64,000 nt of DNA. It comes from Ornithinimicrobium tianjinense (GTDB taxonomy: Bacteria; Actinomycetota; Actinomycetes; Actinomycetales; Dermatophilaceae). The stretch is from positions 283,994 through 347,993 of the forward strand of contig NZ_BMEM01000004.1 of the NCBI RefSeq assembly GCF_014636495.1, given 5' to 3'. Below, piece by piece: positions 28,935 to 37,539 of this stretch (the stretch's first letter is position 1; each line of letters begins with the position of its first letter). The position numbers were made by a program, and so were the translations under genes. The notes beneath the pieces were generated by a model, which saw only the letters and a list, made by a program, of their open reading frames with translations, ran no database searches and had not been told where the DNA came from.

Positions 28935-30119
28935 GTGAGCGCTGCGTCGCGCCGCCGCACCCAGCAGGTCGGCGACCTCACGCTCGAGAGCGGTGCCGTC
29001 CTCGAGGGCGTACGGGTCTCCTACCAGACCTGGGGCACGCTCAACGAGGCCCGCGACAACGCGGTGCTCGTGCTGCACGCGCTCACCGGCGACAGCCACG
29101 TCGTCGGCGAGCGCGGCCCCGACCAGCCGACCGCGGGCTGGTGGCCGGGGCTCATCGGCCCGGGCGCGCCGATCGACACCGACGAGTACTTCGTGGTCGC
29201 CCCGAACGTCCTCGGCGGCTGCCGCGGCACCACCGGGCCGAGCTCCCCCGCCCCCGACGGCCGCCCCTACGGCTCCTCCTTCCCGACCATCACCGTCCGC
29301 GACCAGGTCCACGCCGAGGCGCTGCTGGCCGATGCGCTCGGCATCCACGCCTTCCACCTCGTCGTGGGCGGCTCGGTCGGCGGTATGCGGTCGCTCGAGT
29401 GGGCGGTGACCTACCCCGGGCGGGTCAGGCGGTGCGTGGTCCTCGCCGCCGGCGCGGCGGCCACCGCCGACCAGATCGCCTGGTCGGTGCCGCAGCTGCA
29501 CGCCGTCCGGCTGGACCCGGCCTTCCACGGCGGCGACTACTACCCCGGCCCCGGGCCGCGTCAGGGCCTCGCGATCGCCCGGCAGATCGCCCACGCGACC
29601 TACCGCAGCGCCGAGGAGCTCACGCTGCGCTTCGGTCGCGACGGGCAGGAGGGCGAGGACCCGCTGCGCGGCGGACGGTATGCCGTGCAGTCCTACCTGG
29701 AGCACCACGGCGCCAAGCTCGTGCGCCGCTTCGACGCCAACTCCTACCTCGCGCTCACCGAGGCGATGAACTCCCACGACGTCGGCCGCGGCCGCGGCGG
29801 GGTGGCGGCCGCCCTGCGGAGGATCACCGCCGAGCTGACCGTCGGGGTCGTCTCCAGCGACCGGCTCTTCACCCCGGCCGACGGCGAGGTCGTCGCCGGG
29901 TCGCCGGCGTGCCGCGAGCTCGCGGTCATCGACTCCCCCTACGGCCACGACGCCTTCCTCATCGAGACCGAGCAGGTCTTCGGCATCATCGAGCGGGCTC
30001 TGGCGAGCGCACCGGTCCCGGCGGCGTCGCGCCCGGCCCGCCCGACCGGCCCCGCCCGCCCGGCCGCGGCCCCCGCGCGGGAGCCGCTCCTGGTGCGACC
30101 GACCGCGGCGGCCTACTGA
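28935..30119 (+). CDS. metX: Homoserine O-acetyltransferase
   Basis: This 394-residue alpha/beta-hydrolase-fold enzyme acetylates homoserine with acetyl-CoA, supplying MetY. Motifs: SYQTWGTLNEARDNAVLVLHALTGDSH, NVLGGCRGTTGPSS, the nucleophile Ser in VVGGSVGGMRSLEW, and the Asp/His pair in SSDRLFTP and SPYGHDAFLIE. The start is GTG 28935, 3 bp after the metY stop with no Shine-Dalgarno, so translation is probably coupled. An Ala/Pro-rich tail of about 30 residues extends the C-terminus. Confidence 0.95.
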   Translation: MSAASRRRTQQVGDLTLESGAVLEGVRVSYQTWGTLNEARDNAVLVLHALTGDSHVVGERGPDQPTAGWWPGLIGPGAPIDTDEYFVVAPNVLGGCRGTTGPSSPAPDGRPYGSSFPTITVRDQVHAEALLADALGIHAFHLVVGGSVGGMRSLEWAVTYPGRVRRCVVLAAGAAATADQIAWSVPQLHAVRLDPAFHGGDYYPGPGPRQGLAIARQIAHATYRSAEELTLRFGRDGQEGEDPLRGGRYAVQSYLEHHGAKLVRRFDANSYLALTEAMNSHDVGRGRGGVAAALRRITAELTVGVVSSDRLFTPADGEVVAGSPACRELAVIDSPYGHDAFLIETEQVFGIIERALASAPVPAASRPARPTGPARPAAAPAREPLLVRPTAAAY

Positions 30120-30156
30120 CGCGCAGGGCTCTGCGGGTGCGCGGGCCAGCCCCACC

Positions 30157-30162
30157 TAGACT
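30157..30162 (+). promoter_or_regulatory. -10 box of a leaderless transcript for the 30169/30336 gene pair
   Basis: TAGACT ends 6 nt before ATG 30169. The same CCTAGACTC context occurs before copC (42411-42419), and TAGACT occurs before the gene at 54941. Confidence 0.5.
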
Positions 30163-30168
30163 CCGCGC

Positions 30169-30336
30169 ATGCAGCAGACCGAGCACCAGGGCATACCCCT
30201 CCTGTGGCGGGACGGCCCCGCCCCGCTCACGGGCGCTCTGGTCTTCCGGGTCGGGGCGCGCGACGAGGACTTCCGGACCGCGCAGGTGACGCACGCGGTC
30301 GAGCTCTTCGACGTCCCGGACGACGAGTTCCACTGA
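30169..30336 (+). CDS. 55-residue protein resembling the N-terminus of an M16 peptidase
   Basis: The frame starts at ATG 30169, 6 nt after a -10 box, and its TGA overlaps the next ATG by 1 nt (TGATG). The residues HQGIPLLWRDGPAPLTGALVFRVGARDE and VTHAVEL look like the opening of M16 (pitrilysin-type) domains, where the zinc motif HxxEH should follow. Here the protein stops at DDEFH without it. It is either a truncated relic still translated ahead of the transporter, or an unrelated small protein. The similarity is by eye only. Confidence 0.5.
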   Translation: MQQTEHQGIPLLWRDGPAPLTGALVFRVGARDEDFRTAQVTHAVELFDVPDDEFH

Positions 30337-31553
30337 TGGGCGGCCGTCCCGGCCGGGACCACGCCGGCGCCGACCGCCTGGTCGTGGCGCTGGCGCTGTC
30401 GGCCGGGCCGCTCGTCTCGCTGGGCCTCGCCCGCTTCGCCTACGCGCTGCTCCTGCCCGAGATGGCGTCCGACCTCGGCTGGTCGTGGTCGCAGGCCGGG
30501 GCGCTCAACACCGCCAACGCGGCCGGCTACCTGCTGGGGGCGCTCGCCGCCGCCCCGCTGGCCCGCCGCCTCGGGACCGGACGGGCGTTCCTGCTCGGCG
30601 CGCTGGTCACGACGCTCGCGCTCCTGCTGACCTCCCTCACCGGCGGGTATGCCGTCCTCCTCCTCGCCCGCACCGCGGCCGGGGTCGGCGGGGCCTGGGC
30701 CTTCGTCCTCGGGGCCGCGCTCGTCGCCGCCGCAGGCGCCGGCGGGGAGCCCGGACGCGCGGCCCTGATGCTCGGGCTCTACTACGGCGGGGCCGGCGGC
30801 GGGATGACGCTCGCCGGCCTGCTCGTCCCCTGGGTGCTGGACCGGACCTCCGGCTCCTGGCAGCTCGGGTGGGTGGTGCTCACCGTGCTCGGCGCGGTGG
30901 CGACCGTGGTCGCGGGCCTGGCGCTGCGGCATACCGTCGAGCCGGACCCGCCGGCGGCCGCGGAGCACCAGGGCTGGGACCGCCGCCGCATCGGCTGGCT
31001 GTCGGCGGGCTACACCTTCTTCGGGCTGGGCTACATCGCCTACCTGACCTTCGTCATCGCCTTCCTCCAGGAGCAGGGCATCGGGCTGCGCACGGTCGCC
31101 GTCTTCTGGGTGGTGGTCGGCGCGGCGGCCTCCGCGGGCTGGTTCGTCTGGGGCCGGCTGATCGGGCGGCTCGGCGGCACGCCGGCGATGAGCGTGCTGA
31201 TGGTGGTGCTGGCCGTCGGCACCGCCCTGCCGGTGCTCGTGACCGAGCCGTGGGCGTTCTTCGTCTCCGGCCTGGTCGTGGGCGGCACCTTCCTCTCGGT
31301 GGTCACCGCGATGACCGTGGGTGTGCGGGAGGCCCTGCCGGCCGCCCTGTGGACCTCCGGGCTGGCGTTCGCGACCGTCGCCTTCGGGGTGGGCCAGACG
31401 GTCGGACCGTGGCTGACCGGCTGGTTCTCCGACGTCGTCGGCTCGCTGGGGGCCGGGCTGGTGCTCTCCGCGGCACTGCTCGTCGCCGGTGCGGTCCTGG
31501 CCCTGCCGGGCGTGCGGCAGGCCCCGTCCCCCGGCGGGGGTCCGGACACGTAG
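30336..31553 (+). CDS. MFS transporter (YbfB/YjiJ-like)
   Basis: This 405-residue membrane protein has 12 predictable hydrophobic segments, beginning ALALSAGPLVSLGLARFAYALLLPEM. That opening, with the LGWSWSQAGALNTANAAGYLLGAL segment, is characteristic of the YbfB/YjiJ group of MFS permeases. The substrate is unknown. ATG 30336 overlaps the stop of the preceding small frame, so translation is coupled. Confidence 0.8.
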   Translation: MGGRPGRDHAGADRLVVALALSAGPLVSLGLARFAYALLLPEMASDLGWSWSQAGALNTANAAGYLLGALAAAPLARRLGTGRAFLLGALVTTLALLLTSLTGGYAVLLLARTAAGVGGAWAFVLGAALVAAAGAGGEPGRAALMLGLYYGGAGGGMTLAGLLVPWVLDRTSGSWQLGWVVLTVLGAVATVVAGLALRHTVEPDPPAAAEHQGWDRRRIGWLSAGYTFFGLGYIAYLTFVIAFLQEQGIGLRTVAVFWVVVGAAASAGWFVWGRLIGRLGGTPAMSVLMVVLAVGTALPVLVTEPWAFFVSGLVVGGTFLSVVTAMTVGVREALPAALWTSGLAFATVAFGVGQTVGPWLTGWFSDVVGSLGAGLVLSAALLVAGAVLALPGVRQAPSPGGGPDT

Positions 31554-31585
31554 GATCGGGAGGACCGAGGGGAAGGAGGGCGTGG

Positions 31586-32083
31586 ATGCCCGAATGGTTG
31601 AGCGACAGCCCGCAGTGGCTGTGGTGGGTGGGGGCCGCACTGGTCTTCGGCATCGTCGAGATGACCACCCTGGACCTGATCTTCCTCATGCTCGCGCTCG
31701 GGGCGCTCGTCGCGGCCGTGGCCGCCGGCGTGGGGATCCCCGTCGTCGCGCAGGTGCTGGTCTTCGCCGTCGCCGCGGGCCTGTTCGTCGTCGCGCTCCG
31801 CCCGGCGGCGCTGCGGCACCTGCGGGTCGAGGGCAAGGGCGGGGTCATCGGGATCCAGGGCAACATCGGCCAGACCGCCACCGTCCTGGAGGAGGTGACG
31901 GACCGCTCCGGGCTGGTCAAGCTGCGGGGCGAGCCCTGGACCGCCCGCGCCGAGCTGGCCGGCCAGCGCTTCGCGGTCGGCGACCTGGTCACCGTGGTCA
32001 AGATCGACGGCGCCACGGCGGTGGTCACGGCCCGCACCCCCGAGGACAAGCCCTTCGACACCGAGGCCCCGACCGAGGGCTGA
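31586..32083 (+). CDS. NfeD-like membrane protein
   Basis: This 165-residue protein has two or three N-terminal membrane segments (WWVGAALVFGIVEMTTLDLIFLMLALGALVAAVAAG) and a C-terminal soluble OB-fold (GVIGIQGNIGQTATVLEEV...LAGQRFAVGDLVTVVKIDG). NfeD proteins partner SPFH/stomatin proteins in membrane microdomains, and an SPFH gene lies 91 bp downstream. GGAGG precedes ATG 31586; TAGGAT (31551-31556) overlaps the MFS stop and may be its -10. Confidence 0.88.
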   Translation: MPEWLSDSPQWLWWVGAALVFGIVEMTTLDLIFLMLALGALVAAVAAGVGIPVVAQVLVFAVAAGLFVVALRPAALRHLRVEGKGGVIGIQGNIGQTATVLEEVTDRSGLVKLRGEPWTARAELAGQRFAVGDLVTVVKIDGATAVVTARTPEDKPFDTEAPTEG

Positions 32084-32134
32084 GGCACGCAACCCCGCGG
32101 GCCCGACGCACGTCATACCCGCACCGTCCTGACT

Positions 32135-32162
32135 GACGACAACACCAAGACGACAACACCAA
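32135..32162 (+). repeat. Tandem 14-bp repeat before the SPFH gene
   Basis: GACGACAACACCAA occurs twice without a gap (32135-32148 and 32149-32162), ending in the AAGGAG ribosome-binding site of the SPFH gene. Confidence 0.8.
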
Positions 32163-32174
32163 GGAGAGATCGTC

Positions 32175-33383
32175 ATGCCAGATCCCGTGAGCATCATCGT
32201 CTGGGCGGTCGTCGCCCTCCTCGTGCTCTTCGCGATCACCGCCATCGCGCGGGCGATCCGCATCGTGCCCCAGGCCACCGCCGTCATCGTGGAGCGCCTG
32301 GGCAAGTACGACCGGACGCTCGACGCCGGCCTGCACTTCCTCGTGCCGTTCATCGACCGGCCGCGGGCCATCGTCGACCTGCGCGAGCAGGTCGTGAGCT
32401 TCCCGCCGCAGCCGGTCATCACCAGCGACAACCTCGTGGTCTCGATCGACACGGTCATCTACTTCCAGCCGACCGACCCCAAGGCCGCGACCTACGAGAT
32501 CGCCAACTACATCCAGGGCATCGAGCAGCTCACCGTCACCACGCTGCGCAACGTCATCGGCTCCCTCGACCTCGAGCAGACGCTGACCAGCCGCGACATG
32601 ATCAACGGCCAGCTGCGCGGCGTCCTCGACGAGGCGACCGGCCGCTGGGGCATCCGCGTCAACCGCGTCGAGCTCAAGGCCATCGACCCGCCCGCCTCCG
32701 TGCAGGACTCGATGGAGAAGCAGATGCGTGCCGAGCGCGACCGTCGCGCCGCGATCCTCAACGCCGAGGGCGTCAAGCAGTCGCAGATCCTCACCGCCGA
32801 GGGTGAGAAGCAGGCCCAGATCCTGCGCGCCGAGGGCACCGCGCAGGCGGCGATCCTGGAGTCCCAGGGTGAGGCGCGCGCGATCCTGCAGGTCTTCGAC
32901 GCCATCCACAAGGGCAACCCGGACAGCAAGCTGCTGGCCTACCAGTACCTCCAGATGCTGCCCGAGATCGCCAAGGGCGAGGCCAACAAGATGTGGGTCG
33001 TCCCGACCGAGCTCACCGCGGCGCTGTCCGGCATCGGCAACGCGCTGGGCGGCGGCAGCGGCTCCGGCGGCGCCAACGTCCTGGACGCCCCCTCCGTGGG
33101 CCTGCGCCCGGACGCCGGGGACACCGGGCTGGACGACCTGGACGCGCCGACGCTGGAGGACCCGCGCGAGGCCCTGCGCCGCGCGCGTGAGGAGGTCGAG
33201 GGCGCGACCCGGGACGCCGAGGGGTCGACCCGCGGTCGTTCGCAGAGCCAGGGTCAGGTCTCCGGTGCCGCCCCGGGCCTCGACCCGCTCCAGCACGGCG
33301 AGCCGGACTTCGGCGCCACCCCGCAGCAGGGCAACCCCGAGTCGCTGCCCGTCGAGCGGCCCGAGGCGGGCCACCGGGGCTGA
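32175..33383 (+). CDS. SPFH/stomatin-domain membrane protein
   Basis: This 402-residue protein has one N-terminal transmembrane helix (IIVWAVVALLVLFAITAIARAI). The SPFH domain follows (VPQATAVIVERLGKYDRTLDAGLHFLVPFID...VVSIDTVIYFQPTDPKAATYEI), then a long Ala/Glu coiled coil (about 180-245: AERDRRAAILNAEGVKQSQIL). A Gly-rich hinge and a charged disordered tail complete it. It probably forms membrane-microdomain oligomers with the NfeD protein upstream. AAGGAG lies 8 nt before ATG 32175. Confidence 0.9.
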   Translation: MPDPVSIIVWAVVALLVLFAITAIARAIRIVPQATAVIVERLGKYDRTLDAGLHFLVPFIDRPRAIVDLREQVVSFPPQPVITSDNLVVSIDTVIYFQPTDPKAATYEIANYIQGIEQLTVTTLRNVIGSLDLEQTLTSRDMINGQLRGVLDEATGRWGIRVNRVELKAIDPPASVQDSMEKQMRAERDRRAAILNAEGVKQSQILTAEGEKQAQILRAEGTAQAAILESQGEARAILQVFDAIHKGNPDSKLLAYQYLQMLPEIAKGEANKMWVVPTELTAALSGIGNALGGGSGSGGANVLDAPSVGLRPDAGDTGLDDLDAPTLEDPREALRRAREEVEGATRDAEGSTRGRSQSQGQVSGAAPGLDPLQHGEPDFGATPQQGNPESLPVERPEAGHRG

Positions 33384-33397
33384 CCCGGACAGCACCA

Positions 33398-33433
33398 CGA
33401 GGGCCGTCACCGCGCACGCGGTGACGGCCCTCG
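33398..33433 (+). terminator. Terminator between the SPFH and GH13 genes
   Basis: A 17-bp perfect inverted repeat starting CGAGGGCCGTCACCGCG. It ends 1 bp before the CATAGT box (33435-33440) that serves the next gene. Confidence 0.75.
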
Positions 33434-33447
33434 GCATAGTGGGGGAC

Positions 33448-35130
33448 ATGCGCATCACCGACACGAGCGACCTGTGGTGGAAGAGCGCGGTCATCTACTG
33501 CCTGGACGTCGAGACCTTCCTCGACGCCGACGGCGACGGCATCGGCGACCTCGAGGGCCTGGCCCAGCGGATCGACTACCTGGCCGACCTCGGCATCACC
33601 TGCCTGTGGCTCATGCCCTTCTACCCCAGCCCCGACCGGGACGACGGCTACGACATCAAGGACTACCTCTCCGTCGACGAACGCCTCGGCGACCTCGGGC
33701 GGATGGTGGAGATCCTGCGCCTCGCGCACGACCGCGGCCTGCGGGTCATCGCCGACCTCGTCGTCAACCACACCAGCGACCAGCACCCGTGGTTCAGGAG
33801 GTCGCGGGCCGAGAAGGACCCGGCGAAGAACCCCTACCGCGACTACTACGTATGGCGCGCCGACGAGCCCGGCGACACCTCCGCCCAGGTCGTCTTCCCG
33901 GACCAGGAGGACTCGATCTGGACCAAGGACGACAAGACCGGCGAGTGGTACCTGCACCACTTCTACCGCCACCAGCCCGACCTCAACCTCGACCACCCCG
34001 AGGTGGTCGCCGAGCTGCTCCGCGCCGTCGGGTTCTGGCTCGAGCTCGGCTTCGACGGCTTCCGGGTCGACGGTGTGCCGTTCTTCGCCCAGGGACCGGG
34101 CAAGGAGGGCGGGGACGACCTGGTCGACCCGCACGCCTTCATGAAGCAGCTGCGCGACTTCGTCCAGCTGCGCCGCGGCGACGCGGTGACGCTCGGGGAG
34201 GTCAACCTGGCCCACGAGGACCAGCTGGCCTTCTTCGGCGGCGACGCTGCCGACGAGTTCCACATGCAGTTCGACTTCATCGGCATGCAGGCGACCTACC
34301 TGTCGATGGCGCGGCAGGACGCCCGGCCCCTGGCCACGGCCCTGCAGGAGCGGCCGGAGCTGCACCGCACCAACCAGTGGGCGACCTTCCTGCGCAACCA
34401 CGACGAGCTCACCCTCGACAAGCTCTCGGACGCCGAGCGCCAGGAGGTCTTCGACGCCTTCGGGCCGGAGGAGCGGATGCAGGTCTACGGCCGCGGCCTC
34501 AAGCGTCGCCTGCCCACGATGATGGGGGGTGAGCCGCGACGCCTCCGGATGGCCTACTCGCTGTTGTTCTCCCTGCCCGGCACCCCGACGCTCTACTACG
34601 GCGAGGAGATCGGGATGGGCGAGGACCTGGCCGCCGAGGGCCGGATGGCGGTGCGCACCCCGATGCAGTGGAGCGCCACGAAGAACGGCGGCTTCTCCTC
34701 GGCCCGGCCCTCGAGGCTGGTGCAGCCGGTCGTCGGCGACGGCTACGGTCCCGAGCACGTCAACGTCATGGACCAGTTGCACGACCCCGACTCGCTGCTC
34801 TCCTGGATCCGCACCCTCATCCGGATCAGGCACGCCTGCCCGGAGCTCGGCTGGGGCGAGCTGGAGATCCTCGAGCACGACGCCGGCCCCGCGGTGCTGG
34901 CGCACCGGCTGTCGCTGGAGAGCACCGCGGTCGTCGCCGTGCACAACCTCGGCGCCGACCCGGTCACCGTCACGGTGCCGACCCACGGCTTCGGGGGCGA
35001 TCCGCGCGTCGTCGACCTGGTCACGCACGACGTCCTCGCCGCTCCGGGCACCGAGGTCCCCTGCGCGCTCGAGGGGTATGGCGTGCGCTGGCTGCGCGTG
35101 CGCCCCACCGGCGACCTGGCGGTGCCGTGA
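33448..35130 (+). CDS. GH13 alpha-amylase-family protein, trehalose-synthase-like
   Basis: This 560-residue (beta/alpha)8 enzyme is related to trehalose synthase (maltose-trehalose interconversion): WWKSAVIYCLDVETFLDADGDGIGDLEGL, DDGYDIKDY, and VIADLVVNHTSDQHPWF. The nucleophile Asp is in GFDGFRVDGV, the general acid Glu in TLGEVN, and the third Asp in FLRNHDEL. The C-terminal beta domain is short and no maltokinase is fused. Substrate specificity cannot be settled from motifs. A CATAGT box 7 nt before ATG 33448 suggests a leaderless message. The stop overlaps the ATG of the LLM oxidoreductase. Confidence 0.85.
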   Translation: MRITDTSDLWWKSAVIYCLDVETFLDADGDGIGDLEGLAQRIDYLADLGITCLWLMPFYPSPDRDDGYDIKDYLSVDERLGDLGRMVEILRLAHDRGLRVIADLVVNHTSDQHPWFRRSRAEKDPAKNPYRDYYVWRADEPGDTSAQVVFPDQEDSIWTKDDKTGEWYLHHFYRHQPDLNLDHPEVVAELLRAVGFWLELGFDGFRVDGVPFFAQGPGKEGGDDLVDPHAFMKQLRDFVQLRRGDAVTLGEVNLAHEDQLAFFGGDAADEFHMQFDFIGMQATYLSMARQDARPLATALQERPELHRTNQWATFLRNHDELTLDKLSDAERQEVFDAFGPEERMQVYGRGLKRRLPTMMGGEPRRLRMAYSLLFSLPGTPTLYYGEEIGMGEDLAAEGRMAVRTPMQWSATKNGGFSSARPSRLVQPVVGDGYGPEHVNVMDQLHDPDSLLSWIRTLIRIRHACPELGWGELEILEHDAGPAVLAHRLSLESTAVVAVHNLGADPVTVTVPTHGFGGDPRVVDLVTHDVLAAPGTEVPCALEGYGVRWLRVRPTGDLAVP

Positions 35131-36086
35131 TGCGCATCGGCTTCCACGCCTCCCACGAGCAGATCTCGCCACGGCAGCTGCTGGCGGACGTGCAGCACGC
35201 CGAGCGGGCGGGCTTCGCCATGGCGATGTGCTCGGACCACCTGGCGCCGTGGTCGACGCGTCAGGGGCACTCCGGCTACGCCTGGGCGTGGCTCGGCGCC
35301 GCCCTCGCGACGACGGGCCTGAGCTTCGGGACCGTCTCGGCGCCCGGCCAGCGCTACCACCCGGCGGTGCACGCGCAGCGGATCGCGACGCTCGGGCAGA
35401 TGTTCCCCGGCCGCTTCTGGGTGGCGCTCGGCAGCGGCGAGAACGCCAACGAGCACGTCACCGGCCAGCCCTGGCCGGCCAAGGAGGTCCGCACCCGACG
35501 GCTGGAGGAGTCCGTCGACGTGATCCGCCGGCTGCTCGCCGGCGAGGAGGTCACCCACGACGGGCTGGTCACCGTCGACCGGGCCAGGGTGTGGGAGCGT
35601 GCCGACCCCGCGCCGCTGCTCGTCGGTCCGGCGGTCTCCGTCGCCTCCGCCGCGCGGGTCGCCCGGTGGGCCGACGGGCTGGTCACCGTCAGCCAGCCGG
35701 TCGACACGCTCAGGCGCGTGCTCACGGCATACCGGGACGCCGGCGGAGCCGGCACCGCCGCGCTCCAGGTGCACCTGTCCTGGGCGCCCACGCAGGAGGA
35801 GGCGCAGCGGGTCGCGCACGAGCAGTGGCGGACCAACGTCTTCGGCGAGCCGGTCAACTGGGACACCGCCACGGTCGACGCGTTCGACGTCATGGGCGAG
35901 CAGGTCGGGCCGGAGGCGGTGGCCCGGTCGGTGCGGGTCTCCGCCGACCTCGGCCAGCACCGCGCGTGGCTGCAGGAGTATGCCGAGCTCGGCTTCGACG
36001 ACGTCTACCTGCACTTCGTGGGGCAGGAGCAGGAGCGCTTCCTCGACACCTTCGGCGAGCACGTCCTCCCTGATTTTCAGCCGTAG
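35130..36086 (+). CDS. LLM-class flavin/F420-dependent oxidoreductase
   Basis: This 318-residue luciferase-like TIM-barrel protein begins MRIGFHASHEQISPRQLLADVQHAERAGF and has MCSDHLAPWSTRQGHSGYAWAWLGAA and ALGSGENANEHVTG, the counterparts of the FGD His40 and Glu109 regions. It resembles the TIGR03885-type subfamily, thought to use a non-F420 flavin. Because F420 is made in this organism, the cofactor is open. ATG 35130 shares its A with the GH13 stop TGA, so the two are tightly coupled. Its 3' end overlaps the converging lipoprotein gene by 10 bp. Confidence 0.82.
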   Translation: MRIGFHASHEQISPRQLLADVQHAERAGFAMAMCSDHLAPWSTRQGHSGYAWAWLGAALATTGLSFGTVSAPGQRYHPAVHAQRIATLGQMFPGRFWVALGSGENANEHVTGQPWPAKEVRTRRLEESVDVIRRLLAGEEVTHDGLVTVDRARVWERADPAPLLVGPAVSVASAARVARWADGLVTVSQPVDTLRRVLTAYRDAGGAGTAALQVHLSWAPTQEEAQRVAHEQWRTNVFGEPVNWDTATVDAFDVMGEQVGPEAVARSVRVSADLGQHRAWLQEYAELGFDDVYLHFVGQEQERFLDTFGEHVLPDFQP

Positions 36087-37504
36087 TTGGCGGCGACCCA
36101 CTCCCGCCAGCTGTCCTCGAACTCCGCGTAGGTCATCCCGGTCTCCTCCTCGAACACGGCGTCGAGGTCGTCGTGGTCGTACCAGCTGTCGGCCGAGGAG
36201 AGCCCGACGCCGACGTCCCGCGCGGTCTCGAAGCCCCAGCCGCGGTCGAGGTAGGTGAAGACCATCGCCGAGACGGCATACGCGACCTCTCCGGTCTCGT
36301 CGCCCTCGTAGTAGTACTCGTCCCAGGTCGACGGCAGCTCCTCGGGCACGCCGGTCCGGGCCACCACCTCGGCGTACCAGGAGTCGACCTCGTAGTCGCG
36401 GCGGTCGCCGTACCACTGGGCCAGCCCCTCCCACAGCCAGACGGGCGGCGAGACGGTCGGGTCGCCGTCGAGCAGGGCGTGCACGCCCTCGTGACGCATG
36501 ACCGACCAGCCGCCGGGCGGGATGAAACCGTGCTGCGCCAGGTCGTCCACGAGCACGTCGAGGTCGATGACGATCCGGTCGAGGTGGTCGGCGGCGAGGG
36601 TGACGTTGACCTGCTCGGGTTCGATCTGGTCCGGGTCGACGCCCGAGAGGTAGGTGGCCAGGCCCAGCGTCGTGCCCGTGCGCTTGTCGTCCATGATCGC
36701 CTCGATCTGCTCCGACGTCGCCAGCTGGACCACCAGCCGCTCCCGGTCGTCCGCGGCGAAGTCGCCGAAGGCGTTGGCCGCAGCGGTCTCCAGTCCCGGC
36801 AGCACCGCCGCCACGTCGGCCCCGCGCCCCTTCGGCGCCAGCACGAGCAGCCGCTGCGTCTCGGTGACGTCCACGGCCGCGAGGTCCCAGAGCTGCGGGT
36901 GGCCGTCGTTGCCGCCGGTCTCGGACGTTCCGGTGATGACGGGGTCCTCCCCAGGGCGCTGCTCGACGGTGAGCCGGTAGCCCTGCACGGCCGGGACCGG
37001 GTCGGCGCCCTCGACCTGGTGGGCGAAGATCACGTCACCGCGGCCGCCCTCCGGGCTGTCCGCCACGGCGACGACGTCGGGCAGGAAGAGCCGGACCGAC
37101 ATCGGCACCTCCCGGACGCTGCGGAACCAGAGCCGCCACTGCTCCAGCTCGCCCTCGGGAAGCTCGAAGAGCGCGGCCCACTCGTCCTCGGTGCCGTCCT
37201 CGAGCACGGTGCTCATGCGGCTGGTCAGCGCCACGAGGTCGGCGTCGGTGAGCGGGTAGAGGCCGCTGCGCTCCGAGACCTCGCGCGGGGGCGGGTCGGT
37301 CGGTGCGTCGCTCGGGGAGGCGGTCGTGGCGGCCGGCCCCTCGGGTCCGGAGGCCGCCACAGGTGTGCTGGCGGTGGTGACGACCACGCTGTCCGTCCTG
37401 GCCGGCTCCCGCCCCGTGACGTCGCCACCGCCGCAGCCCGTCAGCACGAGGACGGTCAGGCAGGCTGCCCCGACCGTCCCGCGTGAGATCGCGCGTGCTC
37501 GCAC
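36077..37504 (-). CDS. Lipoprotein with a gluzincin-like (HEGVH) metalloprotease domain
   Basis: This 475-residue protein has a lipoprotein signal (GAACLTVLVLTGC). A disordered Thr/Ala/Pro region, a scaffold with NTF2-like traits (about 90-200), and a C-terminal peptidase-MA-type domain follow. The zinc motif is MRHEGVHALL, with the third ligand probably the Glu of WLWEGLAQWYGD. The family is similar to basic secretory or peptidase-MA proteins; substrates are unknown. I chose GTG 37504; GTG 37528 (with TAGGCT 8 nt upstream) would add 8 residues. Confidence 0.75.
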   Translation of the reverse strand: MRARAISRGTVGAACLTVLVLTGCGGGDVTGREPARTDSVVVTTASTPVAASGPEGPAATTASPSDAPTDPPPREVSERSGLYPLTDADLVALTSRMSTVLEDGTEDEWAALFELPEGELEQWRLWFRSVREVPMSVRLFLPDVVAVADSPEGGRGDVIFAHQVEGADPVPAVQGYRLTVEQRPGEDPVITGTSETGGNDGHPQLWDLAAVDVTETQRLLVLAPKGRGADVAAVLPGLETAAANAFGDFAADDRERLVVQLATSEQIEAIMDDKRTGTTLGLATYLSGVDPDQIEPEQVNVTLAADHLDRIVIDLDVLVDDLAQHGFIPPGGWSVMRHEGVHALLDGDPTVSPPVWLWEGLAQWYGDRRDYEVDSWYAEVVARTGVPEELPSTWDEYYYEGDETGEVAYAVSAMVFTYLDRGWGFETARDVGVGLSSADSWYDHDDLDAVFEEETGMTYAEFEDSWREWVAANYG

Positions 37505-37539
37505 GTGACCTGGCTCCCTCCTGCTCACTGGACGGAAGC

